A DNA stretch of 64,000 bases from assembly GCF_000177075.1 (NCBI RefSeq), contig NZ_ADEG01000031.1:1-64000 (forward strand), given 5' to 3'. Numbering within the stretch: the first letter of the stretch is position 1; every line of letters begins with the position of its first letter. The notes below the pieces were generated by a model, which saw only the letters and a program-made list of their open reading frames with translations, did not search any database and was not told the DNA's origin. The stretch comes from Hoylesella buccalis ATCC 35310 (GTDB taxonomy: Bacteria > Bacteroidota > Bacteroidia > Bacteroidales > Bacteroidaceae). Positions 16,908 to 25,034 of the stretch are shown here, piece by piece. The position numbers were made by a program, and so were the translations under genes.

Positions 16908-16979
16908 GCCGATACCCGGACTCGAACCGGGGACCTACTCATTACGAATGAGTTGCTCTACCAACTGAGCCATATCGGC
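16908..16979 (-). tRNA. tRNA-Thr (CGT)
   Basis: Acceptor GCCGATA/TATCGGC, anticodon stem ACTCA/TGAGT with loop TTCGTAA giving CGT (reads ACG), T-arm CCCGG TTCGAGT CCGGG. It is first in the transcript, 6 bp before tRNA-Gly. Confidence 0.96.
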
Positions 16980-16999
16980 GATTCTCTTTAAAGTGAGTG

Positions 17000-17007
17000 C
17001 AAAGATA
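17000..17007 (-). promoter_or_regulatory. Promoter -7 box for the tRNA-Thr/tRNA-Gly pair
   Basis: Read leftward, TATCTTTG lies 20 bp upstream of the 5' end of tRNA-Thr. Confidence 0.7.
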
Positions 17008-17127
17008 GGCATTTTGATTGACAAACAATAACAGAAGTGCTTGCAGTTGTTATGCTATTAACGAAAGTTAACATACAATCAGCTGCTGAAGTTGGATTCC
17101 TCAAGTTTTTTAGCTGGTTGATTCTTT

Positions 17128-17781
17128 TCAAGAAGGATTGGAAGATTGTGTCTTGTTTTGCTTGCGCTTGTTGAGAAAATGCTTGATAATAAAATAGGCT
17201 ACCATCAGGCCAAACAGACTTAAAATCACCACCTTGATATGATCGTTGTACTCTAAAATCTTGTCGTTGAGTTGTTCTTCCGGTACAATGGAGTGCAAAT
17301 ACCAGCCCAAGGCGGCCAGCACACAATTCCAAATGCCCGCCCCGATGGTGGTGTAGAGTATGAATTTCCAAAACTTCATCTTGGCTAAGCCGGCGGGAAC
17401 CGATATCACTTGCCTGATTCCGGGCAACAATCTGCCAGTCAAGGTGGCTATCACGCCATGGTCATTAAAATATTTTTCGCTCTTTTCTATCTTCTCTTGG
17501 TTCAGCAAACACAGGTGTCCCAGCTTGCTGTTGGCAAACCTATAGACGATGGGGCGGCCCAGATAGTAGGCTGCCACATAGTTGGTTGCCGAACCAAGGA
17601 CAGCACCCAGGGTGGCAAAGATGATGACGAGCGTGACGTCCAGATGACCAGCTGCGGCATGATAGGCAGCGGGTGAGACAATCAACTCGGAGGGAACGGG
17701 GATCACTGTTCCCTCTATATACATTAATAAGAATACTGTCCAATAGTTAAGATTCCCCATCAGGGAAGAAAACCAATTCAT
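17128..17781 (-). CDS. DedA-family membrane protein
   Basis: A 217-residue inner-membrane protein of the DedA/SNARE-associated family, whose characterised members act as undecaprenyl-phosphate or phospholipid flippases. Signatures are EGTVIPVPSELIVSPAAY (residues about 23-40), which holds the key acidic residue in the first re-entrant region, and GRLLPGIRQVISVPAGLAKM (about 117-136), which holds the conserved arginine pair. About five hydrophobic stretches precede a basic tail (NKRKQNKTQ). It follows the TPR gene by 21 bp and is probably co-transcribed with it. Confidence 0.9.
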   Translation of the reverse strand: MNWFSSLMGNLNYWTVFLLMYIEGTVIPVPSELIVSPAAYHAAAGHLDVTLVIIFATLGAVLGSATNYVAAYYLGRPIVYRFANSKLGHLCLLNQEKIEKSEKYFNDHGVIATLTGRLLPGIRQVISVPAGLAKMKFWKFILYTTIGAGIWNCVLAALGWYLHSIVPEEQLNDKILEYNDHIKVVILSLFGLMVAYFIIKHFLNKRKQNKTQSSNPS

Positions 17782-17802
17782 TGTTTTGTCTATTTTGGCT
17801 GG

Positions 17803-19242
17803 TTATTTTTGCTTTCTCTCATCCGTATTTGTTGAAAGCAGGTAGGGATAATACTCTTCAGTACTCATTCCTTCGGGAAACAAGTCGGCCAAAACCATTT
17901 TCGCTTCCATCGGATTTCTCTCACAAGCCAGCTTCACGGCGTGGGCAAATTCTTTCTTTTTTCCCAGTTCATTGGCACAGCGAGCGAAGTAAGCGTAGCC
18001 GTCTTGACAGGTGTCGCCCATGTCTTTGAAATATGATAAGAATAAGTTGTATGCCAAGTGAACGTATCGACAGTCGTAAACGGATATGGCTATCTGTAAA
18101 AAAGTGCTGGGTGAATTGTCCGAACTTCTAATCGCTTCCTGAAAAACCTCTTGTGCCTTCTCCAGATAGTCGTTCTCCAAGAGAATGTGTCCTTTGAGCA
18201 GCAAGGTATCACAGTGGTTGTCGTTGGGCAGCTTTTCCTTCTTGTCCAAGTAGGCGAGAGCTTCTTCCACGCGCCCCTGCTGTGACAGAGTGAAGGCAAT
18301 TTCCTGATAGATTTCAGGCAAGTTGGAATCCGAATGACGCCCCATCTTCTCTGCTTTCTTGAAGTGTGTGAGTGCTTCTTCGGGTTTGTTGAGGTGCAAA
18401 AGTGTAACGCCTTTTAGCATCACTACCGACAAATCATCAGGAACCAGCTTGCTATATCGGTCGAAATAATTCAGTGCCTCTTCGTAATTGCCCAAGCTGA
18501 ATAGTCCGTTTGCTTTGGTAAGTATCGCTTCTGCGTCATCGGGGTTGATGGCAATGGAGAACTCGCTGCTGGTGATTGAGTCGTTGAAATTACTCTTCAA
18601 GAATTGCAGCATTGCCAGATTGTTCCAGTAGCTCGTTGAGTAAGGGTCTTCATCAATCAGCTCTTGGAAGATGTTCTCGCAGTCTTCAAGGTTGCCAGTG
18701 CCCAATGCAATGCGTCCTTTCAGTTCTTTATAACTGTTGTCTTCATTGGGTTCTAATCGGTCGAACCACTCATTGGCGAGGTCAAACTCCTCATAGTCGG
18801 CGTATATAGTGGCGACATCTTGCTTAAATTCTTCCCGTTCCTCTTCATCTACCCGCTCAAATCGACGGTGCAACAGTTGGTCTGCCTGCTTTGCTTTTCC
18901 ATCCATGATCATGATTTCGGCCAGCGTATAGGTATATTCCACGTCGTCCTTGTCGTCAACATGACTGATGTATTCGTAAGCACGCTCCACATCACCGCCT
19001 TCCAAAAGCGTTATTCTGGCTTTGAAAGTCCATAGGGTTGTTGACCCTGGGAACAGATTTATCGCCTCGTCTAACACCGCATGCGCTTCGTCTATGCGAC
19101 CTTTGCCGCGGTAATACTCTGCGATATCGGCAAAATCATCCGCATCCAGATAGATGGAAAGTCCCTGGATATGAGCCTCTTCATATCGTTTTAGGTTATC
19201 CTTGAATTCCTTATTATCAAAAAAGTTATATGCTTCTGCCAT
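17803..19242 (-). CDS. Tetratricopeptide repeat protein
   Basis: A 479-residue, mostly helical protein built of about ten TPR units of 34 residues, for example SYWNNLAMLQFLKSNF, AEAILTKANGLFSLGNYEE and LPEIYQEIAFTLSQQGRVEE. There is no signal peptide or membrane segment, so it is probably cytoplasmic. It is rich in acidic residues. TPR domains hold protein partners, and no enzymatic domain is attached. It lies between glnS and the DedA gene in the same direction; the partner is unknown. Confidence 0.85.
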   Translation of the reverse strand: MAEAYNFFDNKEFKDNLKRYEEAHIQGLSIYLDADDFADIAEYYRGKGRIDEAHAVLDEAINLFPGSTTLWTFKARITLLEGGDVERAYEYISHVDDKDDVEYTYTLAEIMIMDGKAKQADQLLHRRFERVDEEEREEFKQDVATIYADYEEFDLANEWFDRLEPNEDNSYKELKGRIALGTGNLEDCENIFQELIDEDPYSTSYWNNLAMLQFLKSNFNDSITSSEFSIAINPDDAEAILTKANGLFSLGNYEEALNYFDRYSKLVPDDLSVVMLKGVTLLHLNKPEEALTHFKKAEKMGRHSDSNLPEIYQEIAFTLSQQGRVEEALAYLDKKEKLPNDNHCDTLLLKGHILLENDYLEKAQEVFQEAIRSSDNSPSTFLQIAISVYDCRYVHLAYNLFLSYFKDMGDTCQDGYAYFARCANELGKKKEFAHAVKLACERNPMEAKMVLADLFPEGMSTEEYYPYLLSTNTDERKQK

Positions 19243-19278
19243 CGTACAACGAATGAAAAAACACCCAGAAGGGCAAGG

Positions 19279-20994
19279 TTATTTGTTAACCTTTGCCCAG
19301 GTGTCTTTCAGTCCTACTGTCTTATTGAATACTAAGTGGTCGTCTGTTCTGTCCGGATCGGCCATGAAATAACCGATTCTTTGGAACTGTAGATACTCTC
19401 CCGGCTGTTTGTCTGCCGCGTATGCTTCAACGTAACAGTTCGGGAACACGCGCAAACTGTCAGGATTGAGCAGTTCGTGGAAATCCCTTTCATCTGCACC
19501 AGGGTTCTCAACGAAGAACAATCGGTCGTATTCTCGCACCTCTGCCTGCCTACAGTGGTCGGCAGATACCCAGTGTAGGGTGCCTTTTACCTTTCTGTTG
19601 GCTCCCTCCAAGCCGCTCTTGCTCAGTGGGTCATACTCTGCTTGTATCTCTATAATGTTTCCTTCCTCGTCCTTCGTGCATCCCGTACACTTCACGATGT
19701 AAGCGTTCTTCAATCGAACTTCCTTGCCTGGGGTCATGCGGAAGAACTTCTTCGGAGCGTCCTCCATGAAGTCACCACGCTCTATCCAGAGATTCTTACT
19801 GAATGTGATGTGGTGTGTACCATCGGCCTCGTTCTCCGGGTTGTTGATGGCTTCCATCTCTTCTGATTTCCCTTCGGGATAGTTGGTGATGACCAGTTTC
19901 ACCGGATCAAGCACTGCACTCACTCGACATGCCTTCTTGTTGAGGTCATCACGCACGGCAGCTTCGAGCAAGGCAACGTCGTTCAAGGCGTCAAACTTGG
20001 TGTAGCCAATGGAATTGATGAATTTCCTAATGCTTTCAGGCGAATAGCCACGGCGACGCATACCGCACAAGGTAGGCATACGAGGGTCGTCCCATCCGGA
20101 CACCAATCGCTCTTCCACCAGTGAGTGCAGCTTACGCTTGCTCATCACGGTGTAGGTGAGATTCAATCGGTTGAACTCAATTTGTCGCGGACGGTTGTCC
20201 TGCATGTTATCATCCGAACCATCCATCGTCTTGAGAAAGTCAACAAGATGGTCGTACAATGGACGGTGAGGAACAAACTCGAGCGTACAAATAGAGTGGG
20301 TAACACCTTCGAAATAATCGCTTTGTCCATGGGCGAAGTCGTACATGGGGTATGCGTTCCATTTGGTTCCTGTCCTGTGATGCGGAATGTGTATGATGCG
20401 ATAGATGATTGGATCGCGGAAGTGCATGTTCGGGTTGGCCATGTCTAATTTGGCACGAAGCACCATGCTGCCTTCCACAGCCTCTGGAGTGTTCATCTTG
20501 TTGAACAGCTCCAACGACTCTTCGATGGGTCGGTCGCGGTAAGGCGAGGCCGTACCAGGTGTGGTGGGCGTGCCTTTTTGCTGAGCAATCTCTTCAGAGG
20601 TCTGCTCGTCAATGTAGGCGAGTCCTTGCTTAATCATCCACACTGCAAAGTCCCAAAGCTTCTCAAAATAGTCGGAAGCATAATAAACATTTCCCCATTT
20701 GAATCCCAACCAACTGATGTCATGCAGGATGTTCTCCACATATTCGTTGTTTTCTTTGCTGGGATTGGTGTCGTCGAACCGAAGATTGCACACTCCATTG
20801 TATTTCTCGGCAATGCCAAAGTCCATGCAAATGGCCTTGGCGTGACCTATATGCAGATAGCCATTGGGTTCTGGAGGGAAGCGTGTTTGAATGCGACCGC
20901 CATTCTTTCCCTTGGCAAGGTCGTCTTCAACGAGTTGCTCCACAAAACTCAAACTCTTCTTCTCTTCCGTGCTATGATCCTCTTTTACTGTCAT
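19279..20994 (-). CDS. glnS: Glutaminyl-tRNA synthetase
   Basis: Class I aminoacyl-tRNA synthetase that charges tRNA-Gln. The 571-residue chain carries the HIGH signature in FPPEPNGYLHIGHAKAICMD (about residues 36-55), the KMSKS-type loop as VMSKRKL (about 260-266), and the two-barrel anticodon-binding domain from about 340 to the end. The PPEPNGYLHIGH form is typical of GlnRS rather than a non-discriminating GluRS. I start at the ATG at 20994 (MTVKEDHS), not the in-frame ATG 30 bp upstream. The promoter is at 21068-21075. Confidence 0.96.
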   Translation of the reverse strand: MTVKEDHSTEEKKSLSFVEQLVEDDLAKGKNGGRIQTRFPPEPNGYLHIGHAKAICMDFGIAEKYNGVCNLRFDDTNPSKENNEYVENILHDISWLGFKWGNVYYASDYFEKLWDFAVWMIKQGLAYIDEQTSEEIAQQKGTPTTPGTASPYRDRPIEESLELFNKMNTPEAVEGSMVLRAKLDMANPNMHFRDPIIYRIIHIPHHRTGTKWNAYPMYDFAHGQSDYFEGVTHSICTLEFVPHRPLYDHLVDFLKTMDGSDDNMQDNRPRQIEFNRLNLTYTVMSKRKLHSLVEERLVSGWDDPRMPTLCGMRRRGYSPESIRKFINSIGYTKFDALNDVALLEAAVRDDLNKKACRVSAVLDPVKLVITNYPEGKSEEMEAINNPENEADGTHHITFSKNLWIERGDFMEDAPKKFFRMTPGKEVRLKNAYIVKCTGCTKDEEGNIIEIQAEYDPLSKSGLEGANRKVKGTLHWVSADHCRQAEVREYDRLFFVENPGADERDFHELLNPDSLRVFPNCYVEAYAADKQPGEYLQFQRIGYFMADPDRTDDHLVFNKTVGLKDTWAKVNK

Positions 20995-21067
20995 AATATT
21001 TAATGTTAGTGATGCAAGAACCATGTTTCCATGCGTCTTGTCGTCTACATGATCTTTGTAATGACTG

Positions 21068-21075
21068 CAAAGATA
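21068..21075 (-). promoter_or_regulatory. Promoter -7 box for glnS
   Basis: Read leftward, TATCTTTG, with the expected start near 21063 and a leader of about 69 bases to the ATG at 20994. Confidence 0.7.
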
Positions 21076-21210
21076 CGAAAAAACTTAAGATATAATAGGT
21101 GTGGATGGATAAGAATTTACTCCTTTTCCTCGAATTATGATATAGACGAATCGTGTTTCAGCACAATTGCAGTTCATGATGACGTGCGGCATGCGTCCTG
21201 TCATACCCAA

Positions 21211-21255
21211 ACGAAAAACGCTTGAAACTCCTTATTTACAGGACTTCCAAGCGTT
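21211..21255 (-). terminator. Rho-independent terminator of the initiator tRNA
   Basis: The stem AACGCTTG/CAAGCGTT (21217-21224 and 21248-21255) is followed, reading leftward, by a T-run. It lies 5 bp beyond the 3' end of the tRNA. Confidence 0.75.
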
Positions 21256-21260
21256 ATAGT

Positions 21261-21332
21261 TGCGGAGACATGACTCGAACATGTGACCTCCAGGTTATGA
21301 GCCTGGCGAGCTACCAACTGCTCCACTCCGCG
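21261..21332 (-). tRNA. Initiator tRNA-fMet (CAT)
   Basis: The anticodon loop is CTCATAA. The acceptor strands CGCGGAG and CTCCGCA leave a C1-A72 mismatch, the hallmark of bacterial initiator tRNA, and the D-stem GAGC/GCTC is like E. coli fMet. The anticodon stem CCAGG/CCTGG has two of the usual three G-C pairs next to the loop. CCA is not encoded. Confidence 0.93.
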
Positions 21333-21356
21333 ATGTTGTTTTCTTGTTTGCGATTG

Positions 21357-21364
21357 CAAAGGTA
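21357..21364 (-). promoter_or_regulatory. Promoter -7 box for tRNA-fMet
   Basis: Read leftward, TACCTTTG lies 24 bp upstream of the tRNA 5' end. Confidence 0.7.
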
Positions 21365-21527
21365 CGGCTTTTTTGCGAGATAAACAAATATTTCTTTCTT
21401 AATTTTATTGAAATATGGTAGATAATCCTTCTAAATGATTAGAAATCAGTTGGATAATACAGATGTCATCCTGCGTATCTATTCAACGGTAGTATATACC
21501 ATCTTGCCTCTGTCTTTCATTTCCCGC

Positions 21528-21567
21528 AAAACATACCTCAAAGGCCTTTGAAAATGCGGTATGTTTT
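21528..21567. repeat. Inverted repeat with palindromic centre, next to array B
   Basis: Arms AAAACATACC (21528-21537) and GGTATGTTTT (21558-21567) pair perfectly, and a second palindrome, TCAAAGGCCTTTGA, sits between them. It lies 8 bp before array B. Confidence 0.7.
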
Positions 21568-21575
21568 CGTGTTTT

Positions 21576-21663
21576 CAATTGCATTGACTTTGAACGCCAA
21601 AGTCAATGCAATTGGACGTCAAAGTCAATGAGTTTGGGTGTCAATATCATAGACATTGGTTTT
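21576..21663. repeat. Four-unit 22-bp palindromic array (array B)
   Basis: Units start at 21576, 21598, 21620 and 21642. The first two cores, CAATTGCATTGACTTTG and CAAAGTCAATGCAATTG, are exact inverted copies, so together they make a perfect 17-bp stem with a 5-base loop. The other cores are CAAAGTCAATGAGTTTG and CAATATCATAGACATTG. Confidence 0.88.
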
Positions 21664-21776
21664 CGGGGTGGATGCGCTTGTGTGCCAGTTGGATGGTTTA
21701 CTCAAACTAAATCACTAAATAATGGTTGCCCATCCTGTAAAGAGTGTCTTAAAAAACCTTTTTTCTGTCTTGTATG

Positions 21777-21808
21777 CTTGCACGCATAAAATAAAAAAAC
21801 TACATTTG
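21777..21808 (+). promoter_or_regulatory. Promoter for the tetR-fabG operon
   Basis: CTTG (21777-21780, three of four bases of TTTG) and TACATTTG (21801-21808) are 20 bp apart. The ATG is 48 bp further on. Confidence 0.7.
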
Positions 21809-21841
21809 CACAATATACAAGGGATGTGCAATAACCTGAAT

Positions 21842-21849
21842 AAAGGAGG
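21842..21849 (+). promoter_or_regulatory. Strong Shine-Dalgarno site before the TetR-type gene
   Basis: AAAGGAGG sits 7 bases before the ATG at 21857. Such an extended anti-16S match is rare in Bacteroidetes, where most genes in this window have none. It fixes the start codon. Confidence 0.75.
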
Positions 21850-21856
21850 AAAATAG

Positions 21857-22456
21857 ATGTCAATATCAAAAACAAGACGGCTATTGGTGGACGTGGCGAG
21901 GCAATTGTTTGCCAAGAATGGCGTGGCCAATACCACCATGAATGACATTGCGTTGGCCTCTGGTAAGGGGAGGCGCACGCTGTACACCTATTTTAGTTCC
22001 AAAGAGGCTGTGTTCTATGCAGTCATCGAGTCTGAACTCGAACGCCTCAGTGACAAGTTGGATGAGGTGGCCAACAAGAAGATTGCGCCACAAGATAAAA
22101 TCATCGAACTCATTTATACCCATCTCAGCATGATACGCGAAACGGTGGTGCGCAATGGTAACTTGCGCGCAGAGTTCTTCCGTAACATCTGGATGGTAGA
22201 GAAGATGAGGAAGAATTTTGATGAAGATGAGATTGAACTCTTCCGTCGTGTATATTCGGAAGGGAAGGAGGATGGAGAATTCGACATCGAGAACGTTCAA
22301 CTGGTGGCTGACATCACACATTATTGCATCAAAGGACTTGAGGTGCCATTCATCTACGGACGCTTGGGACATGGGCTGACAGAAGAGAGTAGCAAGCCAC
22401 TGGTTGCCAAGGTGGTTTACGGTGCTTTGGGCAAGTTGAGCCCCAAAAAGGAGTAG
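21857..22456 (+). CDS. TetR/AcrR-family transcriptional regulator
   Basis: A 199-residue repressor-type protein. The N-terminal helix-turn-helix (about residues 8-55) is canonical: ARQLFAKNGVANTTMNDIAL, then KGRRTLYTYFSSKEAVFYAV. The rest is the variable helical ligand-binding and dimer domain. It is 48 bp upstream of fabG in the same direction, so it may sense an acyl chain or fatty-acid-related signal and control that operon, but this is inferred from position only. It has an unusually strong ribosome-binding site. Confidence 0.9.
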   Translation: MSISKTRRLLVDVARQLFAKNGVANTTMNDIALASGKGRRTLYTYFSSKEAVFYAVIESELERLSDKLDEVANKKIAPQDKIIELIYTHLSMIRETVVRNGNLRAEFFRNIWMVEKMRKNFDEDEIELFRRVYSEGKEDGEFDIENVQLVADITHYCIKGLEVPFIYGRLGHGLTEESSKPLVAKVVYGALGKLSPKKE

Positions 22457-22504
22457 CAAGAAATTCACAATCAAATATTAACATCAATATTAACACATTC
22501 AATT

Positions 22505-23257
22505 ATGGGAATATTAACAGGAAAAACAGCCCTCATCACAGGTGCTGCACGCGGAATAGGAAAGGCCATCGCCATGCGATTCGCTCAGGAAGGTGCCAAC
22601 ATCGCATTCACAGATTTGGTGATTGACGAAGAACATGGCGGTAAAGAAACCGAGCGTGAGCTTGCCGCACTGGGCGTACAAGTGAAAGGTTATGCAGGTA
22701 ATGCTGCCGATTTTGAAAATACAGCCGCATTGGTTAGTCAAATAAAAGAAGATTTCGGTTCAATTGACATCTTGGTCAACAACGCCGGTATCACCAAAGA
22801 TGGCTTGATGTTGCGCATGACCGAGGCTCAATGGGACGCTGTAATCAATGTTAACTTGAAGAGTGCGTTCAATTTCATCCATGCTTGTGTGCCTGTCATG
22901 ATGCGTCAACGCCAAGGTTCTATCATCAACATGGCTTCCGTGGTGGGTGTTCATGGCAATGCCGGTCAGGCTAATTACGCCGCATCAAAGGCGGGTATGA
23001 TTGCGTTGGCTAAGTCGGTTGGACAGGAAATGGGTCCCAAAGGCATCCGTGCTAACGCCATTGCACCGGGATTTATCGATACGGCCATGACCCAGACATT
23101 GCCCGAGAAGATTCGCAAGGAGTGGATTGATAAGATTCCTTTGCGTCGTGGTGGAACGGTTGAGGATATTGCCAGCTGCGCATTGTTCTTAGCTTCCGAC
23201 CTCTCAAGCTACATCAGCGGCCAGGTAATCCAGGTTGATGGGGGGATGAATATGTAG
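22505..23257 (+). CDS. fabG: 3-oxoacyl-ACP reductase FabG
   Basis: NADPH-dependent reduction of 3-oxoacyl-ACP, the first reductive step of each fatty-acid elongation cycle, in the cytoplasm. The 250-residue short-chain dehydrogenase has the cofactor loop TGAARGIGKAIA (residues about 12-23), NNAGITKDGLMLRM (about 91-104, the NNAG motif with the FabG-specific continuation), and the catalytic Ser-Tyr-Lys set in INMASVVGVHGN and YAASKAGM. It ends SGQVIQVDGGMNM. The NAGIT.D and VDGGM features favour FabG over other SDRs. Confidence 0.93.
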   Translation: MGILTGKTALITGAARGIGKAIAMRFAQEGANIAFTDLVIDEEHGGKETERELAALGVQVKGYAGNAADFENTAALVSQIKEDFGSIDILVNNAGITKDGLMLRMTEAQWDAVINVNLKSAFNFIHACVPVMMRQRQGSIINMASVVGVHGNAGQANYAASKAGMIALAKSVGQEMGPKGIRANAIAPGFIDTAMTQTLPEKIRKEWIDKIPLRRGGTVEDIASCALFLASDLSSYISGQVIQVDGGMNM

Positions 23258-23267
23258 AGTTTTTAGG

Positions 23268-23555
23268 AGTTGACGAGTTCACAAGTTGACAAGTTCACGA
23301 GTAAATAGTTTCGTTGCTTGATGAGTCTACGTGAGGTCTAACAACTTGTTAATTTGTCAACTCGTTAACACTAAATCACAAGTTCACGAGTAAATAGTTT
23401 CATTACTTGATGAGTCGGCAAAAGTTCTAACAGCAAGTTAACTCGTTAACTAAATGACAAGCTCACGAATAAATAGTTTCGTTATTGTGCAAATCAATAA
23501 TAGGTCTAACAGCTTGTCAACTCGTTAACTCGTCAACTCGTCAACTAAACAACTA
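23268..23555. repeat. Octamer tandem repeats and an imperfect 80-90-bp repeat between fabG and the rluA-type gene
   Basis: The left end is a run of 8-bp units (GAGTTGAC, GAGTTCAC, AAGTTGAC, AAGTTCAC). The right end is a run of their complements (GTCAACTC, GTTAACTC, GTCAACTC, GTCAACTA), so the two ends are inverted. Inside are three copies of a unit containing CACGAGTAAATAGTTTC, starting near 23289, 23378 and 23457. The region fills most of the 306-bp gap and has no gene. Confidence 0.75.
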
Positions 23556-23563
23556 ATCCTTCC

Positions 23564-24247
23564 ATGCTCCCTCTTTACGAAGACAATCACATCATTATTG
23601 TTTCCAAGCGGAGCGGTGAAATTGTTCAAGGTGATAAAACCGGAGATGAACCGCTTTCGGAAACAGTTAAACAGTACATCAAGGAGAAATACCACAAGCC
23701 GGGAAATGTTTTCTTGGGCGTGGTTCATCGTCTTGACCGTCCTGTTTGGGGACTTGTTGTCTTCGCCAAAACATCCAAGGCGTTGACACGACTCAACAAG
23801 ATGTTCAAGGAAGGACAGGTACATAAAACGTATTGGGCCATCACCAAGAATGCGCCACCAGCAGAAGAAGGTGTGCTGACCGATTGGTTGGTGCGCAACG
23901 AACGGCAGAACAAGAGTTATGCGCATCCGCAAGAGGTGCCAAATGCGAAGAAAGCAGTACTCAAATATCGTGTCATCGCCCATTCGGATCGCTATCATCT
24001 CATAGAGGTGAATTTGCTAACGGGTCGACATCATCAAATACGTTGTCAGCTTGCCAACATGGGATGTGCTATCAAAGGCGACCTGAAATATGGTGCATCT
24101 CGCAGCAATCCCGATGGCAGCATCAGTCTGTTGGCACGCCGAATAATGTTTGTTCACCCCGTTTCAAAAGAAAATATTGTTGTTGAGGCTCCGTTGCCGC
24201 CCAATGATAAATTGTGGGAGGCATTGGCATCGGCCGTTATACCCTAA
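23564..24247 (+). CDS. RluA-family RNA pseudouridine synthase
   Basis: Isomerises uridine to pseudouridine in rRNA or tRNA. The 227-residue chain is a catalytic domain only, without the S4 domain of RluC/D, like short RluA or TruC proteins. The active-site motif is GVVHRLDRPVWGLVVFAKTS (about residues 50-69), with the catalytic Asp in HRLD; the usual TSG after it is replaced by PVWG, a form seen in some Bacteroidetes members. A later motif is LLTGRHHQIRCQLANMGC. The gene is 7 bp upstream of cmk and co-directional. Which RNA position is modified cannot be read. Confidence 0.88.
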   Translation: MLPLYEDNHIIIVSKRSGEIVQGDKTGDEPLSETVKQYIKEKYHKPGNVFLGVVHRLDRPVWGLVVFAKTSKALTRLNKMFKEGQVHKTYWAITKNAPPAEEGVLTDWLVRNERQNKSYAHPQEVPNAKKAVLKYRVIAHSDRYHLIEVNLLTGRHHQIRCQLANMGCAIKGDLKYGASRSNPDGSISLLARRIMFVHPVSKENIVVEAPLPPNDKLWEALASAVIP

Positions 24248-24254
24248 ATAAGAT

Positions 24255-24950
24255 ATGAAGAAAATCGTGATTGCCATTGACGGCTATTCATCATGTGGCA
24301 AAAGTACCATGGCCAAAAATTTGGCTCGCCAGTTAGGATATGTCTATGTAGACACGGGTGCTATGTACCGCGCCGTGACGCTCTATGCGCTGCGCCATCA
24401 GTTGTTTGAAGCCGATGGTGAGGCGGATGCGGCATCCTTGCAACGGGCCATGCCTGACATCCGCATTTCTTTCCAATTCAATGCACAGACGGGCAAGCCC
24501 GACACTTACCTGAATGACGAGCTAGTGGAACAAGAAATCAGGACGATGCAGGTGAGCGAAAAGGTTAGTAAGATTGCGGCTCTCCCCTTTGTCCGCACTG
24601 CCTTGGTGGCTCAACAACAGCGCATGGGTGTGGACAAGGGCATCGTGATGGATGGTCGTGACATCGGAACGGTGGTGTTTCCGCATGCCGAACTCAAAAT
24701 ATTTGTAACGGCTTCTGCCGAAGTTCGTGCGCAACGTCGCTATGATGAGTTGCAGCAAAAGGGCATGTCTGCTCGTTATGACGACATATTGAAGAACGTG
24801 CAAGAGCGCGATTACATCGACTCTCATCGTGAGGTGTCGCCTCTTCGCAAGGCTGATGATGCCATCGAACTGGACAACAGTAACCTGACGATTGATGAAC
24901 AACAACAATGGTTGTTGCATCAAGTAGACAAAGTGCTTCAACAGGGGTAG
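24255..24950 (+). CDS. cmk: Cytidylate kinase
   Basis: Phosphorylates CMP and dCMP to the diphosphates. The 231-residue protein has the P-loop [18 protein letters not shown] (residues about 7-24), [16 protein letters not shown], the acceptor-binding [20 protein letters not shown] (about 132-151) and a lid with [10 protein letters not shown]. It has the insert region typical of bacterial type I CMP kinases. It follows the pseudouridine synthase gene by 7 bp; porQ, often linked with cmk in Bacteroidales, lies 1.5 kb away on the other strand. Confidence 0.95.
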   Translation: MKKIVIAIDGYSSCGKSTMAKNLARQLGYVYVDTGAMYRAVTLYALRHQLFEADGEADAASLQRAMPDIRISFQFNAQTGKPDTYLNDELVEQEIRTMQVSEKVSKIAALPFVRTALVAQQQRMGVDKGIVMDGRDIGTVVFPHAELKIFVTASAEVRAQRRYDELQQKGMSARYDDILKNVQERDYIDSHREVSPLRKADDAIELDNSNLTIDEQQQWLLHQVDKVLQQG

Positions 24951-25034
24951 TGATGACCCTTTTTGACAGTTGTCCTTCTCATAGACAAAGCTCTCGTTGG
25001 ATGTAACGATATACAAATTTAATTTTAAACAATT

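Larger units (their letters stand above)
21333..21856. other. 524-bp intergenic region between tRNA-fMet and the TetR-type gene
   Basis: No gene seen. It holds the tRNA promoter (21357-21364), an inverted repeat (21528-21567), the 22-bp array B (21576-21663) and the tetR promoter and ribosome-binding site. The piece 21370-21520 is AT-rich without visible structure. Confidence 0.7.
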
